Shown piece by piece: positions 1-12,700 of a DNA stretch of 64,000 nucleotides (the stretch's first letter is position 1; each line of letters opens with the position of its first letter). Made by a program: the position numbers and the translations under genes. This DNA is from Ramazzottius varieornatus. Lineage: Eukaryota; Tardigrada; Eutardigrada; Parachela; Ramazzottiidae. Under the pieces are notes generated by a model, which did no database searches, was not told where the DNA came from, and saw only the letters and a program-made list of their open reading frames with translations. The stretch is from contig BDGG01000011.1 in assembly GCA_001949185.1 (NCBI GenBank), positions 1,556,077 to 1,620,076 of the forward strand. The letters run 5' to 3'.

Positions 1-408
1 CCTGATTCATGCGTACGATTCCGTCCAGAAACATACATTACGAGGATCAGTCGATCTTCCCCGGTGGCGGAATGATCGAGAGGTAAGCTCAGCTTTGTGG
101 GATGGCCATTCGATAGCCCTTCCAGCTGTTTGAACATTCAAAGCCAATGTGGGCTTAAGTGGTTCTGCAGGAGGTTGACCATTTGGTAAATCTCTGGGTC
201 TATCGTTGGTGAAACAGAGCTTAGACTACGTTCAGCAAATAGTGAAACTCTGGAATAACCCTGTTTTTGCAATCCCTTCCAACTTTCCATTTCTAGCACT
301 CCCGTTCGGATCCTCCTGGTCAATTGTTTTGCCTTCGAAGTTGTACGGTGTTCCCGGTGCTAGCTAACTCTTGCGTAATGAATAATACACGCGCAATGGT
401 TAATTGAG

Positions 409-570
409 GGACAGCAAAAAATTTGGGACAGGCCTTTTCGCTACGGTAGCGGTGGTACGGAAGCACGTACGTATACGACCGATTCACACTGTTGTACTTT
501 TCAACAATTTGCCACGGTTGAAGTTCCATTTTACCGTCCTTTCCGCATGTCCCACAACTTTACTGTCCTT
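409..570. mobile_element. MITE family M1, copy 1
   Basis: A short element of about 160 bp with inverted ends: the left end reads GGACAGCAAAAAATTTGGGACAGG and the right end is its imperfect reverse complement. The core contains GCACGTACGTATACGACC followed by GATTCACACTG. The same core and ends recur at 40611-40767, 52042-52146 (half copy) and 63312-63468, so this is a dispersed non-autonomous DNA transposon. The transposase family is not evident. Confidence 0.75.
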
Positions 571-1928
571 TAATTTCCCATCGAGCGTGTACAGGACAAT
601 GAAATCATTAGAGGAAGCGTATTAACGTATATACAACCTGAAGGGTAAAACGTGATGAGAGCGTGGTAACTAACGTAAGGTATTTGCGGAAAAACTGAGC
701 CGTGGTATCTGTGGTATCGTACGGTGTCTCGAGCACGCTCGGACTGTGTAGTTAGAATCAACAATCAAGGTAGATGTACGCCCTTATGGACCGAGGTAGC
801 AGAGTGCCACGCGGCCCAACATGAATCAGTACGAAAACGGAAAAATGTTAATCACGCCAGCAAACGCTACCGCTGCACCAGAAAGACATTCTCGAGACCT
901 GGAAGTCGGTGGATCGACTCACGTTCCGCCTTATATTTTTATATTTATTACTAGTATTAATTGCAATTCCCACCCCAATTAGCGTTCCCGGTCTTCCCAG
1001 ACAGACGCTCCCGGTCCTCATCTTTGAACGGGATTTTCCCGGTACTGTAATTCTGGACTCGTTTGGGTGGGAATATTCCCGCCATTCCCGGCCTTAGTCA
1101 GGCGTGCAGCTGCGCTCATGTGCATTACGTTTTAGCGCGATCAGCGTTTCATTTTATGCTCGTAATACTACAAGATGTTCCCTTCGCCTTCGCCTCGCTC
1201 GCAGCTTGTCGATGAAGTAGAAAATGAAAATGTGTAGTTTCGAAAGTTCTTTATTGGTTATGGGGAAAGGATAGGTTCATCACTTCCGAGATGTGTTAGT
1301 TCATGGGTATATGGGTATCGAAATCCCAGCTTCCAGAACATTTATTTATGTGCCGAAAGGTCCCCTTTTTGGGATGAAGTCCGAGAGAACATCAAATGGG
1401 AGGGAATGGTAAGTTTGCCGCAACTCGCCGTGGTTCGAAGTCTCGACAAACTGAAAGCCGTTGCGGGAAGAGTTTTGGGGATTCTTGAGGGTGATTCTGC
1501 TCATATTGACCCCTATCAGTCCATAGCTTGATTTCTGCGTCCCTTCATGTCATTCTACTTCCACCCTGAGGGAAGATTATTCATTCTGAAGACTCAACAG
1601 AAGATGGCACGAAAATATCGCTAAATCCTCGTTAATCGCCCTTATGTTTCATAATGCGATACCGTAAAGAAGCTCCTCACAAAAGCGGACTGGTCAGAAA
1701 TCATATTTGACTTCAGGTACGTGTTCCCCAATGTCAGGTCCATGTTACCTCACCAGCAGTTAAAAAAAGCCTCACGGGTGCCAAAACTGTTTCCTGATAA
1801 ATAGTTTTATTAGTGAATGTTCCGGAAATTTGGCTGCCGAAACCCGTATGTCGTAAATGCCGTGTTAGGGAAGCCTAAGGTTGTGTATTCCTAGCTGGGA
1901 GCTCTTGGAATGGGAAGTAGGAAAGGAA

Positions 1929-1967
1929 TTCCTAATATTCCTATATTCCTATATTCCTACATTCCTT
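1929..1967. repeat. short tandem repeat, unit about 8 bp (ATTCCTAT)
   Basis: About four imperfect head-to-tail copies of ATTCCTAT. It is a local microsatellite-like run with no gene around it. Confidence 0.7.
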
Positions 1968-2218
1968 TCTCAAATTGAGTCAACACAAATTGGGAATTCC
2001 ATCCGCGGTTCCGGAAACCGGTTTTCTGCAGTAATCATTAATCTTTTACGAAGAACAAATACCTTCTCGAGATTCCAACGGAAAGATCTAGCTTGAAGCT
2101 ACACCAAAACAACACGACCGTTCAAACCTCCAAGGAACCAGGAAAGACAACTGACCACCTCGGTTAAGCAATACGAAGGGCAAGTACAGCAGAACAAATT
2201 TCCACTTTGAAGAGCCTT

Positions 2219-3660
2219 TTACATGGTAGCAGGCGAATCATACCCAAACAAATACTTGAGAGTTCGGAAGCCAGTAGAAACCGGCACGACCATTTCATCA
2301 TCATCGTCTGTCAGTTCATCTTTCATCACGTCAGTCAGGAACTCGTCGAACTGGGTGCTAATGGCGGAGATTTCTGCGTCAACTTGGCTCTCACCTTCGA
2401 CTTCTTGGTTAGTAGCAAGGCCTGCAGTCTGGATAACTCCTAGCACTCCATCCTCCGTTTTGCTCAGAGCACTCTTTCCATGCTTGGTCGTGTCTTTCGC
2501 TTTAAAGGTAAAGGCAATTAATATTCGATGGACTGGTACAAGACCTGGTATTAAAGCTACTGTCTTCGGTTGGACGTCAATCGCGGACACCTTGCCTGTG
2601 CATCCAGATTAGATTCTTCATGCCAAGTACTTTTAGAAATGAAAACCGCGCTATGATATCGAGCAATCATAACTAAATTTTGAAATCACTGTATCAGTCC
2701 ATATCAACTAATTGCCTTTACCGGTCTTGGCTCTCTCCTTCCGCTCTTCGTGCAGCTGCATCTTTACCGCGCAGACTCCAGTGACAAGATCCACCTTCAT
2801 CAGGTTTCGGGCTTGATACTGGGGTTGAAAAACATCGAGACAAACCATTAGTTCCGGCTGGTAGAACCACTTCCCTCGCCTTTCTAATTTCTCCAGAAGA
2901 ATAGGGCGTTCCTCCGGAACAGGATGGTTACTGAAAGCGGCGTAGATATCCCCGAAACACACTCCGATATCGCCGAGGGTGCATTCATCATATTCTGCTT
3001 CGGACTGAGCGGGGACTAGCGGACGTAACAAAATCACCACGTCTTTGAGTCCATCCCAAAACGTGTGCTGCTCGATTACAACTTTCGCGTCGGAAGGAAG
3101 ATCGTCAGTAGTTTTTCCGTACTTCAGCGCGTAGTCCTAAAGTAAAAAAGGCCTAGTAAATGCACAATTGGACCCTCTGTTCAAAAACTACATCGAAGAG
3201 CACGCTGCATTTTTGATATTACCTGAATAGCCATAGACGAGCTTTGCAACTGGAGAAAGCTGAAGTAATAAGAGTACCATCGAGTATCAGTGGGTCGCGG
3301 TAGCGGGATGGTCTTACTGTAAAGACCTCTCTGCAGCTTCTAGTTTTCCCATCGATAACCCACTAACACTGAACCAGCTGATTATGGACAGCGCGCACGT
3401 CAGGACGGACTTGTACTTCGGCAGGACCTTCAGCACGTATTTAGAGATCAGATTCATCTGATGAGCGCTGTACGGAAGTATGATGATTTCAGGATGAAGC
3501 TTCATCAGATCGGAGCGAGATTTACAATGAGCGCCATTGGAGTCGCACGTTACTGCGCGAATATGACCACCCTACTTGACTTTCATATCCGTTATGGCTT
3601 CTTCGACTTTCGTCACGACATAGTCACCAGTGTGCTTGCAGCGCATACGAATATCATCCT
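2219..3660 (-). pseudogene. decayed hAT-like (DUF659-type) transposase
   Basis: Reading leftwards, exon-like blocks join in phase. The first block (about 3660-3505) has HTGDYV..KVEEAI and a TCDSNGAH stretch. Next comes SAHQMNL followed by a long helical segment (about 3505-3330), then PTDTRWYSYY ending at a GT donor (about 3210). A block at 3137-2717 contains QHTFWDGLKDVV. A last block after an acceptor near 2506 has an acidic DELTDDDDEM tail. This order (D-containing TDN-like motif, AHxxNL, TRW) is that of hAT/DUF659 transposases. A TAG codon lies in frame between the first two motifs (near 3560), no start exon is visible and the BED finger is missing. It is most likely a dead copy, though TAG could sit in an unrecognised intron. 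Confidence 0.55.
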
Positions 3661-3719
3661 CATACATCATACGAAAAATTCAAAAATAAAATTGAAAAAA
3701 ATGCGGAGCAAGCAGTGAA

Positions 3720-4839
3720 TTCGCTTTTTGAGTTCAGAAAAGTATTCGGAAGGATACTTGTTAACATTCAGATTGCCTTAAAGCATGCGCTTTTTTTGCA
3801 TGGGAAGTAAATTTCAAGCCAAAAAATTATAATAAGCACGAAAACACTGCTGCAACAAGTAACGGCCGAAGGCCGGAAGATTTTTTGTGTTCTCACCAGA
3901 AATCAGCGGCAAAGTAGGTGAAATATATTCCATTCAGAATTCCTCACAAGTATGTTATGTTCATACCATCCGAACAACAGCTATAACGTAATCCGCTGTC
4001 TCGAATAGTTTTTTGTACTATCGCCAGACTACCGATTACGGTTCGGGTATTGCCAGTTCGACAGGAATTTTAAACCGACTTTCTCTAAGTTCTAGCCTGT
4101 TGACCACATAAGAGGATTCCGCCAACTGCAAAGTCCCAATACTCAAACCAGCATCGCAGGAAGGTAGTGGAGGGTATTTTCGACAGCGAAAGTTACAGAT
4201 CAGCCGAAAAGAGAAATACTAAAAGACACCGTGGGACTTGGAAGTAACGGGTTCAATTCGGCACGGTGAAATATTACATTTTGGTTGAAAGGTTTCAATG
4301 ATCCGGAAATTCCGAGCCGAACGTTTCAGCTCTCTCATCAAGTTGCGCACCATCATGCCCTTACGATGCATTTTGGTGCACCGTTCTGTTCTACAGTCTC
4401 GAAACAGCTGGTCTACTGAAAAGTCGGCAATCAGTGTTAGCATTCAGTTTACGTGCTCTACTGCAGCGAAACGGTTTGAGGTATCGGTTCGTGGTATCGT
4501 TTTGAGCATTGAGATTCAACCATTGGCGAGACCACGTTGTAAGTGCTGAAGTCAAATCATCTGGTGGAGACGACACCATAAGTTTAGTTGCTTGGCGAGA
4601 TTTCCCTTGTTTTCACTAGGACTATTCATACAACACCTCTCAAAAATCAGAAAATCGGAACGTTTAGGACGAGGGGCCACTAGATTTTTGTATGTCTACT
4701 GGACTCCGAATACTGGGAATATGGAGCTGCCAGCACAGAACCAGCTTAATTGGACACGCAAACAGTCAGGTTCTTCTCCAGAACTATGGCTACGGTAAGC
4801 GACCATCTCTTTAGGAGGAAATCGAGAAGCCTATCGACT
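3720..4839. other. unassigned intergenic sequence
   Basis: There are only short overlapping open frames on both strands near 4.2-4.6 kb, with no recognisable motif and no consistent splice sites. I see nothing I can name. Confidence 0.4.
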
Positions 4840-5465
4840 AGCGCTGGCAGAAATACGATAAAATTCGATACGATATTTTTCGATACAATATCGACGGATA
4901 TTTTATTGCGGACTTCGATATTCATTCGATATCGATATTTCGATACGATATTTTTCCGACACCGTATTTTCGATATATCGTATCATATCGCAGCGATATA
5001 TCGATATTACTGGAATTTTAGTTTTTCGGAATTCCACTGGTTCAAGCCCAAAAACTCAAGAAGCCGATTTCCACATAAAGTACTATTAAGATCGAAAGCG
5101 TGAGATACAGCAAAGACGTAACTACACCAAGACTTCAAACACATGGAAACCTGGACAAAATTAGTACCAGAACCGAATGGGCGGAGTGTGCTCGATACTC
5201 CATGGCCAAAATCAAGTCCTCGAATTCAACCATGGTCTTCCGTAAAAGAGATATCAATGGTGACTGGCAAGTTTGCCATTCAGCAAAATACCGATATATC
5301 GATAATATATCGATATGACGCGATACGATGTCGCCGAATATTTTATTGCATTATTCGATACGAGTTTCATATCGATATTTTCGATACGATATCTGCCGCA
5401 TATTTTATCGCAAAGATTCGATATATTTCGATACGATATCGGTATACCGTATCGTTGCCAGCACT
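4840..5465. mobile_element. 625-bp element with TCGATAT-rich inverted ends
   Basis: The left end AGCGCTGGCA and right end TGCCAGCACT are inverted copies. Each is followed inward by about 170-180 bp built almost wholly of TCGATAT/CGATACGATA words. A unique GC-balanced centre (about 5015-5285) separates the arms. The arrangement is that of a non-autonomous transposon whose subterminal region is an expanded heptanucleotide array. No coding sequence is supported. Confidence 0.6.
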
Positions 5466-5869
5466 ACTATCGACATTTGAGGGAATCTTCATTGTATTCG
5501 AGAAGGCTTGGGTTTTCTCTGTGTTATCAGACTCCTGATGAAAAACGTGACTCGGTCTAATTTTAGCGGTGGCGGTAGCGGTGCGCGGTCTGAGCCTACG
5601 CGTGACAAGGGGATTGTTCTCGTCCTGACATCGCGATCGTCAAACTGTCCCGACAAAACGACAGAAGAGTGTTTTTTACGACCCCAGCCAGGTAGCTAAC
5701 TACCGGAACCATCGTGGGGTAAAGCTGTACATGAGCTTGGCGAACGAACGTCGCAGTAAACATAAGCTGGACAACTCGAAAGTAAGGATGGGCATTCCTC
5801 CGAACCTCCTCCATGGAACGGAATCCGGAGAGTATAGAAAGCAAAAACCAGGCGGAAGCTCGGCTTAGC

Positions 5870-6125
5870 CCCGTTTAACAATTTCAGCAAGCTCGTTTCC
5901 ACGTGGCTCACTCTTTGAACCAGTTGTACCAAAGCGTGCGCCACTTGGCAAAACAATCAAGTCGAGGTTGTTGGCCGAGCTGGCGAGCTCCACATGAGCT
6001 TGGCGGGAATGGACGTCACAGTAAGCATACGCTATGTGCGTCATCATATGTGCAAACTCGACATTTATTGTGACGTCAGTTCGCTTAGCTCGTGAACCAG
6101 TACAGTGCGCCAGTTGTTTGCGAAA
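5870..6125. repeat. hairpin repeat H1, diverged copies
   Basis: It contains GTGCGCCACTTGGCAAAAC, then AATCAAGTCGAG, and a second GTGCGCCAGTTG near 6103. These are the signature words of the H1 family seen in introns of five genes downstream. This copy is intergenic and degraded. Confidence 0.5.
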
Positions 6126-6297
6126 ACTGAGGACCTTGCTGTGGTAAAACCGATTTTTATAACCGGAATTCCTTTTTCCAGGCGGAATTAGGAACCGAGC
6201 GGGAAACGGAATGCCTATCCTTACTCCAAGGTGGCCTGAGAACAGTGAAATACTGCACAATCAGCACAATTAACCATTACGTCCATCGTCCGAAAGC

Positions 6298-6443
6298 CAG
6301 TGTTGAACAAAGTATCGGTACTACTTTTTAGGTGAAGTACAGGTACCCATAGATCAGGCCTAGGTACTGGACCGGTAAATACTGATACTCTTTCCGGTAC
6401 GCCAGCTAATAGTGTTACCGATACCTGTACTTGTTCAACACTG
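6298..6443. mobile_element. 146-bp hAT-type MITE
   Basis: The ends are CAGTGTTGAACAA and its inverse TTGTTCAACACTG. The CAGTGTTG terminus is typical of hAT elements. The flanking octamers CCGAAAGC and CTGAAATC agree at six of eight positions, as expected for an aged 8-bp target duplication. There is no coding capacity. Confidence 0.7.
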
Positions 6444-7100
6444 CTGAAATCTGAGTTTGGCGTCAATTCCGACTGCTGTAGGTTACCGCGCGGTCGTTCC
6501 TGAAGTTAGCTACGTGGCTCTGATCGTGAGAGAAGCTTTACTCTATCGTTCTGCCGGATGATTTGATGATTGAGATGTCAGGACAAGCACGATCCCCTTG
6601 TGAGTTACATGGCTTGGGGCCTGCCATTTACCAGGCTCACTGCACATGGGACCACGACGTCTGGTAACGGATCAAATTCTGCTACGTTATGATAGATTTT
6701 GGCGCTCATATGGGAGTTAGGGGCATTACAGCCTGGACGGCTGGCGGTTCTATCCACCGTTCTCAGCTCTTTTGTCGGGAGGATAAATTGATACATCAAA
6801 CCCGAGTTCAGTAAAGACACCCTGAATTATTTTCTGGCACCCTTTCTCACGCCTGGACTAGCGCCCGGCCCTGCAGTGCCGCTTCTAATATCGTATAGAA
6901 GTACGGAACAAGAATCTCGCATAGGAAAAATTACCATGAGGAAACAGTATTTCATAGTTCTAGTGCGGGAACACAGTACCAGCATTACACGAGGCAATAT
7001 GGCGGAGTTTGGGGTCCGGATTTCGATCTGTTCATTTGGAAGCCTTCTACCACGGATAGAGATGCTCGCAAGGGTTGAACTTCTGAGACCTTATCTTTTT

Positions 7101-7225
7101 GGTGAAGACTCCTCTCACCACCGATTGGCTCACCTCACCACCGGTTTTAATTAACACACCACTGATGAGCTCCCCTCGATGAGGTGAGCCGATCGGTGGT
7201 GTCGATGGTGAGAGGAGGCTTCACC
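7101..7225. mobile_element. 125-bp inverted-repeat MITE with 9-bp target duplication
   Basis: The ends GGTGAAG and CTTCACC are inverted. The arms share CTCCTCTCACCA and GGCTCACCTCA, with a 9-base insertion in the right arm. The element is flanked on both sides by TATCTTTTT, a perfect 9-bp direct repeat. A 9-bp duplication is characteristic of Mutator-like (MULE) transposition, so a MULE-mobilised MITE is likely. Confidence 0.75.
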
Positions 7226-7230
7226 TATCT

Positions 7231-7358
7231 TTTTAGCCAGTTCGGGAGCGGCGGGCAGTTTCACAGTCGCACATTACTCGTGCACACGACTGGTCAATGC
7301 ATCGGTCTGCGTGCCGATGGAACGTTTGCGATTACTGAACTGTCCGCCGCTCCCTAAC
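7231..7358. mobile_element. short palindromic MITE
   Basis: The arms GGGAGCGGCGGGCAGTT and AACTGTCCGCCGCTCCC are near-perfect inverted repeats bounding about 90 bp. It lies only a few bases from the MULE-like element at 7101. No coding sequence or second copy was noticed. Confidence 0.55.
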
Positions 7359-7952
7359 AGGTTCAAAAAATATGCTGCTGGTAGCTTAAACGTAGCGCGC
7401 ATTCCTGACCATGGAGATCTTTTGCAGTGCAGCTGCTCCAAGCTACTTGGAGAAGCGTAGTGAAATAGAGGAGTCCAGGCCTTTCCGATTAGTCAGAGCG
7501 CATGTCGGTAGAGATCCAAGCCGGTAAGGATCTGTTCTACGTTCTGAAAGAGAAGTCTGCCTGTAGATAGTCGTACGATTCTGTCCTGCGTCTTCAGTGC
7601 GACCATCTCCCGTCTTCTTGACCGGAAAACTTCCAGGCAGCAAAAACATCGCTCCTAAGTTTCGTGACGCTGGATCTTTACAAAGTTAAGGCGACATTAC
7701 TTCTACTCTGGGTTCGACAACACGAATTCGAAAGCGTCTAGTGTTATAGATCAAAGCGTCGTCCAATGGCTCAACAGCAAAGTTCACTCGACAGCTTCCA
7801 GTTTCTGAATTATAAAATTACGATGTTGGTTGAGTCAACTTAGAATCGGCCTTTGCTGTCGTCAATCGGATAGAGTGACCGGAGACAGAATGCGGACGGC
7901 ATGCGCATCCGGATCTACTAGCCGTTGCGTTTAGCAGCTGTCAAGATACATT

Positions 7953-8215
7953 ATGCAGACCTACCTGTGAGATGTGACAATTGCTTCTTCTGCAACCGAA
8001 CAGCGTTTCTGCACGAGACTGCTTGGCATGAACTGCGCAGTGCGATCAGCTAATCGACGTCCGGTTATGGCTCGACTTGATCAAGTAATCAAGCGCGCGT
8101 CTGATCAGTTGATCGGTTTCATGCGAAGAGCACAGCGGGCAACTCCAGGCAATCATGAACCGTCCGGAACTGATCTCGGGCGTTTGAACTGTCACATCTC
8201 GCAGGTAGAACTGTA
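7953..8215. mobile_element. MITE family M3, copy 1
   Basis: The terminal inverted repeats approximate TACAGTTCTACCTGCGAGATGTGACA, and the ends begin with TA followed by CAGT, as in Tc1/mariner-type insertions. A second copy in opposite orientation (48338-48581) shares the ends and the inner words GCTTCTTC and GGGCGTTTGAACTGTC. The interior has diverged. Confidence 0.65.
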
Positions 8216-8274
8216 TAGCCTTTGCTTGGCACCGATACTGCCAGCATGGAGCTTTGTCACTCTTTTCAACGCAC

Positions 8275-8780
8275 TTGTCCGATGAGGGTACATCTTTAGA
8301 TCGTACATAGATTGGCAATGTTTGGCGGTTGCGGGATATAGAAGGATTTGATTGGATTAAGTTTCGAGCAGAGGGAGGCATGCAAGAGACGACAGGGCAC
8401 ACTGAAAACCAACTCATTCTCAACTGATCCTTATATGCAGTGCCGGGGCCGGCGCGGACTGTATTGAATGTATCACATCGAGAAGGTGATGTCAGGTGCT
8501 AAGGCTAATATCCGCACAAAAGTTTCAGCCGAACAAGACGTCATGCGTCAGTTTTCATGCATTCGATACAAGCCGCGCCGCTCTTGTGCACAGCTCCCAC
8601 AGAGACTGAACTACAGCAGGTCAGATGAAGCTCACTTTGTATTAGCTCACTTTGGCGGTCACCGCTAAACATTGACAGTATACTGAGCGATCGTCAGAAA
8701 AAATTTGTGAAATGGCTTGATGTGTTTCTGAACAACTGATTTGTACATGTTGGTTCGTTAAAAGAGCCCGTGCGATTGGT
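8275..8780. repeat. dispersed repeat M2, copy 1
   Basis: The words CCGATGAGG, TTTGGCGGTTGCGGGA, AAGAGACGACAG and CGATCGTCAGAAA occur in the same order at 54325-54610. The two copies are clearly diverged, with indels. There is no open frame, so this looks like a fragment of an old transposon. Confidence 0.6.
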
Positions 8781-9798
8781 TCGATAAAGATGTACGATTC
8801 TGCGCGATTCTGACACCCACGTCGTCCACAGGCAGTATCCCTGCGTGAGGCATCTGCCTTACCTTGCCATGCGCGGGATGCACTCAAACTTACACATTAG
8901 CTGCCTTGTCTTTTTAGCGTCGTTACGAGGCACAACCCTGTTTCTTTTGAAGCCGTACAAGCGACGAATTTACTGCACAGAGCACAGCGAAGAGAAAGGT
9001 AATGCAATAACCAACTGACTAGTGCGACAATTTTTTGAAAAACGCGTCGTCCAAAGTGAGTTACTCTCTCTCTGCCTTTTTCTTTTAAATGCCCGATTGG
9101 CATTGTAGGTCACCTTTTGAAAAACCTGTCACTTTCTAGGCGAGGTATTCATCTACAGCTTTAGTACTGGTTGGCTCTTGACCAAATGCATGAGTAGAGA
9201 TAGAACGCTGTAAAACCAGGATCGTGTTTGTGGTTCCACAGCAGCGCACTTGAGCTTTGTTGTGCGCTGTGCGTGCCAGTACATTGTAGTGGGACCATTG
9301 CTCAAACATACGGAATCTTTACACGGAAACGTTCCCCCATCTCCCGTATCTGTCTCTCAGAAGAGCCGGAATACTCGATAACATTTCCTTGAATAGGAGA
9401 ATGTTCAGTACTCGTAATGACGGCGCGAAAAGTCTTCAGTCACACTGACGGTCTTTCCTCCGCTCGGGGAAATGGAGAAAGCTGGCTGGTTGGACCAGCT
9501 ACTCAGATTCTGAGTGGGCTTGGTCCCAACGGCCACTGCTCAACCCGCCGCCGGTGATCATACTTACTCTGTTCCGCGGCCACGCCCACAGCCAGCCAAA
9601 ACTGCTGAATCGGAGCGCCACAGTGTCCTGCTCGTACTGTGCACGAGCTTATTTTACGTTCCAATCACGCCTGATCGAGTCGGACTCGGGCTAGACTTTT
9701 GCGTTCCGAGTGTTCAGGACTAGTAATTTAATCAACTTACCAAAATTTCCTGTAGCCATATGATTTTAACCGGCGCCGCGATATTAGGGACCAAGAGA
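8781..9798. other. non-coding stretch upstream of the ANF-domain receptor
   Basis: No exon chain is supported. Near 9505-9555 there is a CTGAGTGGGC...GCCCACTGCTCAAC-type hairpin word that recurs more perfectly at 15127-15170. The promoter of the downstream receptor should lie in the right-hand part, but I recognise no defined element. Confidence 0.35.
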
Positions 9799-12700
9799 AT
9801 GAAAAAGGCTACACAGTATTTTGAAGTCGTGTCTGTGGTAATTTGGTTCATCTGCGCTCAAATTAGCGTTTCGGCATTCCGGCTTAATGTTATCACTGTC
9901 TACACTGGTCAAAACCCATTGTATGGTTTCATCTCAACTGGGCCGGCATACACTGCGGCGCTGGAGAGAGCAAAAACCCTATATCCGGAAGTGTACAGAA
10001 ACCTCACACTTCACACTATCTATTATCCTGGGGGACTTATCAGCTGCGCGGACGGAGCTGTGCAGATGAACTTCATCGCGGGACAATTAGTGAAATTCTG
10101 GATCGGGCAACCGGCTTTACTGTCATCTATACAGCCAGTATGAAAAGAGCGACTAAACTTAACCTGCGGATCTGCCCTCATTGTAGAGATCTTTATTCAA
10201 GTTTAGACTGGGCTAAAATAGGTTCTATCATCATAGTTCGTTGTAGGCTGCAGTATGGAGACCATGACCCTGGGAGATTTCGCAAGAGGTACGTACCACA
10301 CCTTGCCACTCTTGAGAAAGACAATACTGCCCCTTTCAATCATGAATGAGAATTCCCTCTTGGCGCTTTTCTGCGAGAGAGTGCATAAAGAGTGTTTACT
10401 GTATACGTAGAATGGAACATTCCAATGTTCTCGAGGTAAGCAGACTACCGTAGGTACAGTAAACTGCAGAAAACTTCATAGCGTACCATATACAGTAATT
10501 CCTTACTGCGCGGGAGGTCTTAAAATTGTCTTAGAGAATAATGTCCACATGTCTTTCAGTTCTGCTGGAGATTCTAGGCTAGCCAACAAACAACGTTACC
10601 CGACTACGCTGACCGCCGCTGGTGTGGACCACACCAGCACGCCAAGAAGTCTCTTGGCGTTAATCGATCGCTTCAAATGGCGGACCGTGACCACCGTTTG
10701 CGACGCTTTATCTCAGTTTCCCGGTGTCAACGCTTTTTTATTGTTGCTTGCTCCAACCTCCGCCTTATCCAGTCACAGCAGCGGACTAAATATAACTTTT
10801 ACAACTTCGATTTTGATTCTAACTTCACTTCCGACTACGCTGCTTTCTTATTACAAGCAAAAAGTCGGCGGCAGTGGAGTGGCCACACTACGAAAGTCCA
10901 AGCACCGTATGGGGTGATTGATTGGCTGATCGAAATCAGCTGATTTAGTCAAAACAGGCTTATTAACATTGGCAAGACTCTGCCTTCTCCCGCAGATCCC
11001 TGCTCAGCGTTTCAAGCCTTGTTTCGCCTTCCTTATGTCTGACAAATAGGTTAACATGATTATCTATCAAATGAATGAAAAACGAAAGGATTTGAAGGAG
11101 TGGCTGCTGAGGTCTAGCTGTGGCCACTTGACAGTCGTTTTTCCGAGGTGGCCACTCCACTGCCGCCTCCTCGTAAGCATCATCAGGCGTCAGATTTAGA
11201 AAACTATTACAGTACCATTGTGCCCGCATTTGCAGTGATTGTTCTAATGACCCATCCGAAAATCCTGCGCGATACCATGGTAAGTAACGAGGCTGCTCCG
11301 CTTCTGCGCCCAGGAGCCAGGAACTTTCTGGCTTCCACGAACCGAACTACGAAACCCGTCCTTTACTTTCCATTCAGGTGTGCGCCCATACGCTTGCCAT
11401 GACCGATGGTGATTATGTAAGTGGAACTCATGTTCTCTTCGGGAACCAGTGAACGCGTACCGTTCACTGGTTCTGAGTTGCAGGTGTTCCTCGCCGGTAT
11501 GATCACTCGGGCTCCAACGAGGGGGCCCGTAACGTGGAAATTTGACGACGGACAGGACGAGATGCCGTTTCTTCGACAGCTTGTGACTAATCATCTTATT
11601 TTGCATCGATTTTTGTGTAAAATTCTCACTTTGATTTCCTAATGGGCTAGGTCGCTTTTGAAACCTTCAAAAGTCTCATCATCTACTCAAACGTCGATCC
11701 CGACTGGGACAAAATCGCAGACTGGGTAGGAGCTATTTCCGATACGGCCAAAGACAACTTCAATACGACATACACAGAGGACCAAAAGGTACCCTATCGG
11801 TATCGATTCCGTTTTTCTCGCGCTATATTTGCTGATCTATCGAGCACCGTACTGTACTCACGAGGGACCATTCAGACCGCGTCACTCGCCGATCAGGACT
11901 TTTGTAAATCAATGCTTTTTTTATGATAGCTGAGGCTCCTAGCTCTCTGGAAAAAAACAGCAGGAAAGGCACATGACCACTTCCTAGAGCTGGAGAAAAT
12001 CCCAAAAGTGCATCGTCCACCGTGGAGCCACTGTTATAGCCTGTATCGAGTTACCCTACAGGCCGAATTTTTAGGCTGCATTGTTAATTGGCCATCTAAA
12101 AAGTGACGTTTCAGCACGCTTGATGGCTATATTAAGTGACGTAGACAAGCTCGTATCAGGTCGTTTGATCGCTCCGAGTGATACATGCTCGCAATGTTCA
12201 GACCGGTGCCCGGATGAGCTCGCCATACTGCCGCAAGCTGCCGACTCACACCACAACCTGGCAAGCTCTGCCGGGACCTTCTATCAGTGCAACTTGCTCC
12301 AGTTGTTGGCGGCGTCGTCTGTGCGCCGTGCTTGCTGGCACAGAAACGTACGCCGTCGTACAACACTCGTACAGTACGAGGTAAACTTCACAATTCGGGC
12401 GGGCCAATTTTCCCATCATAAAAACCCTAGATTTCCCGTGTGGAAGGTGTAAGATCAATCTTTAAAGCTCATACGTTCTGCCACCAACAAAACGCAAATC
12501 TTTCGGGGAAAAATATCTTCGGTATGTTTATACTGTACGTATTGCGACCCTGTGACAGATTCCGTCAGAAACTGCGGAAAATACTTTGAACACGGGTTTA
12601 GCCATTCCTCACTGGTATGAGGACTTTATTTTACTTCATTTTATTTATTGTTGCGCCTTCCACAAGTGAAATCGAAAGTTTTCTCAAATAACGTGCAGTT

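Larger units (their letters stand above)
1..2200. other. gene-poor stretch
   Basis: I see no convincing exon chain here. The open frames are short, lack splice-compatible neighbours and match no family I know. The stretch holds one copy of a dispersed MITE (409-570) and a short tandem run near 1930. The rest is unassigned. Confidence 0.5.
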
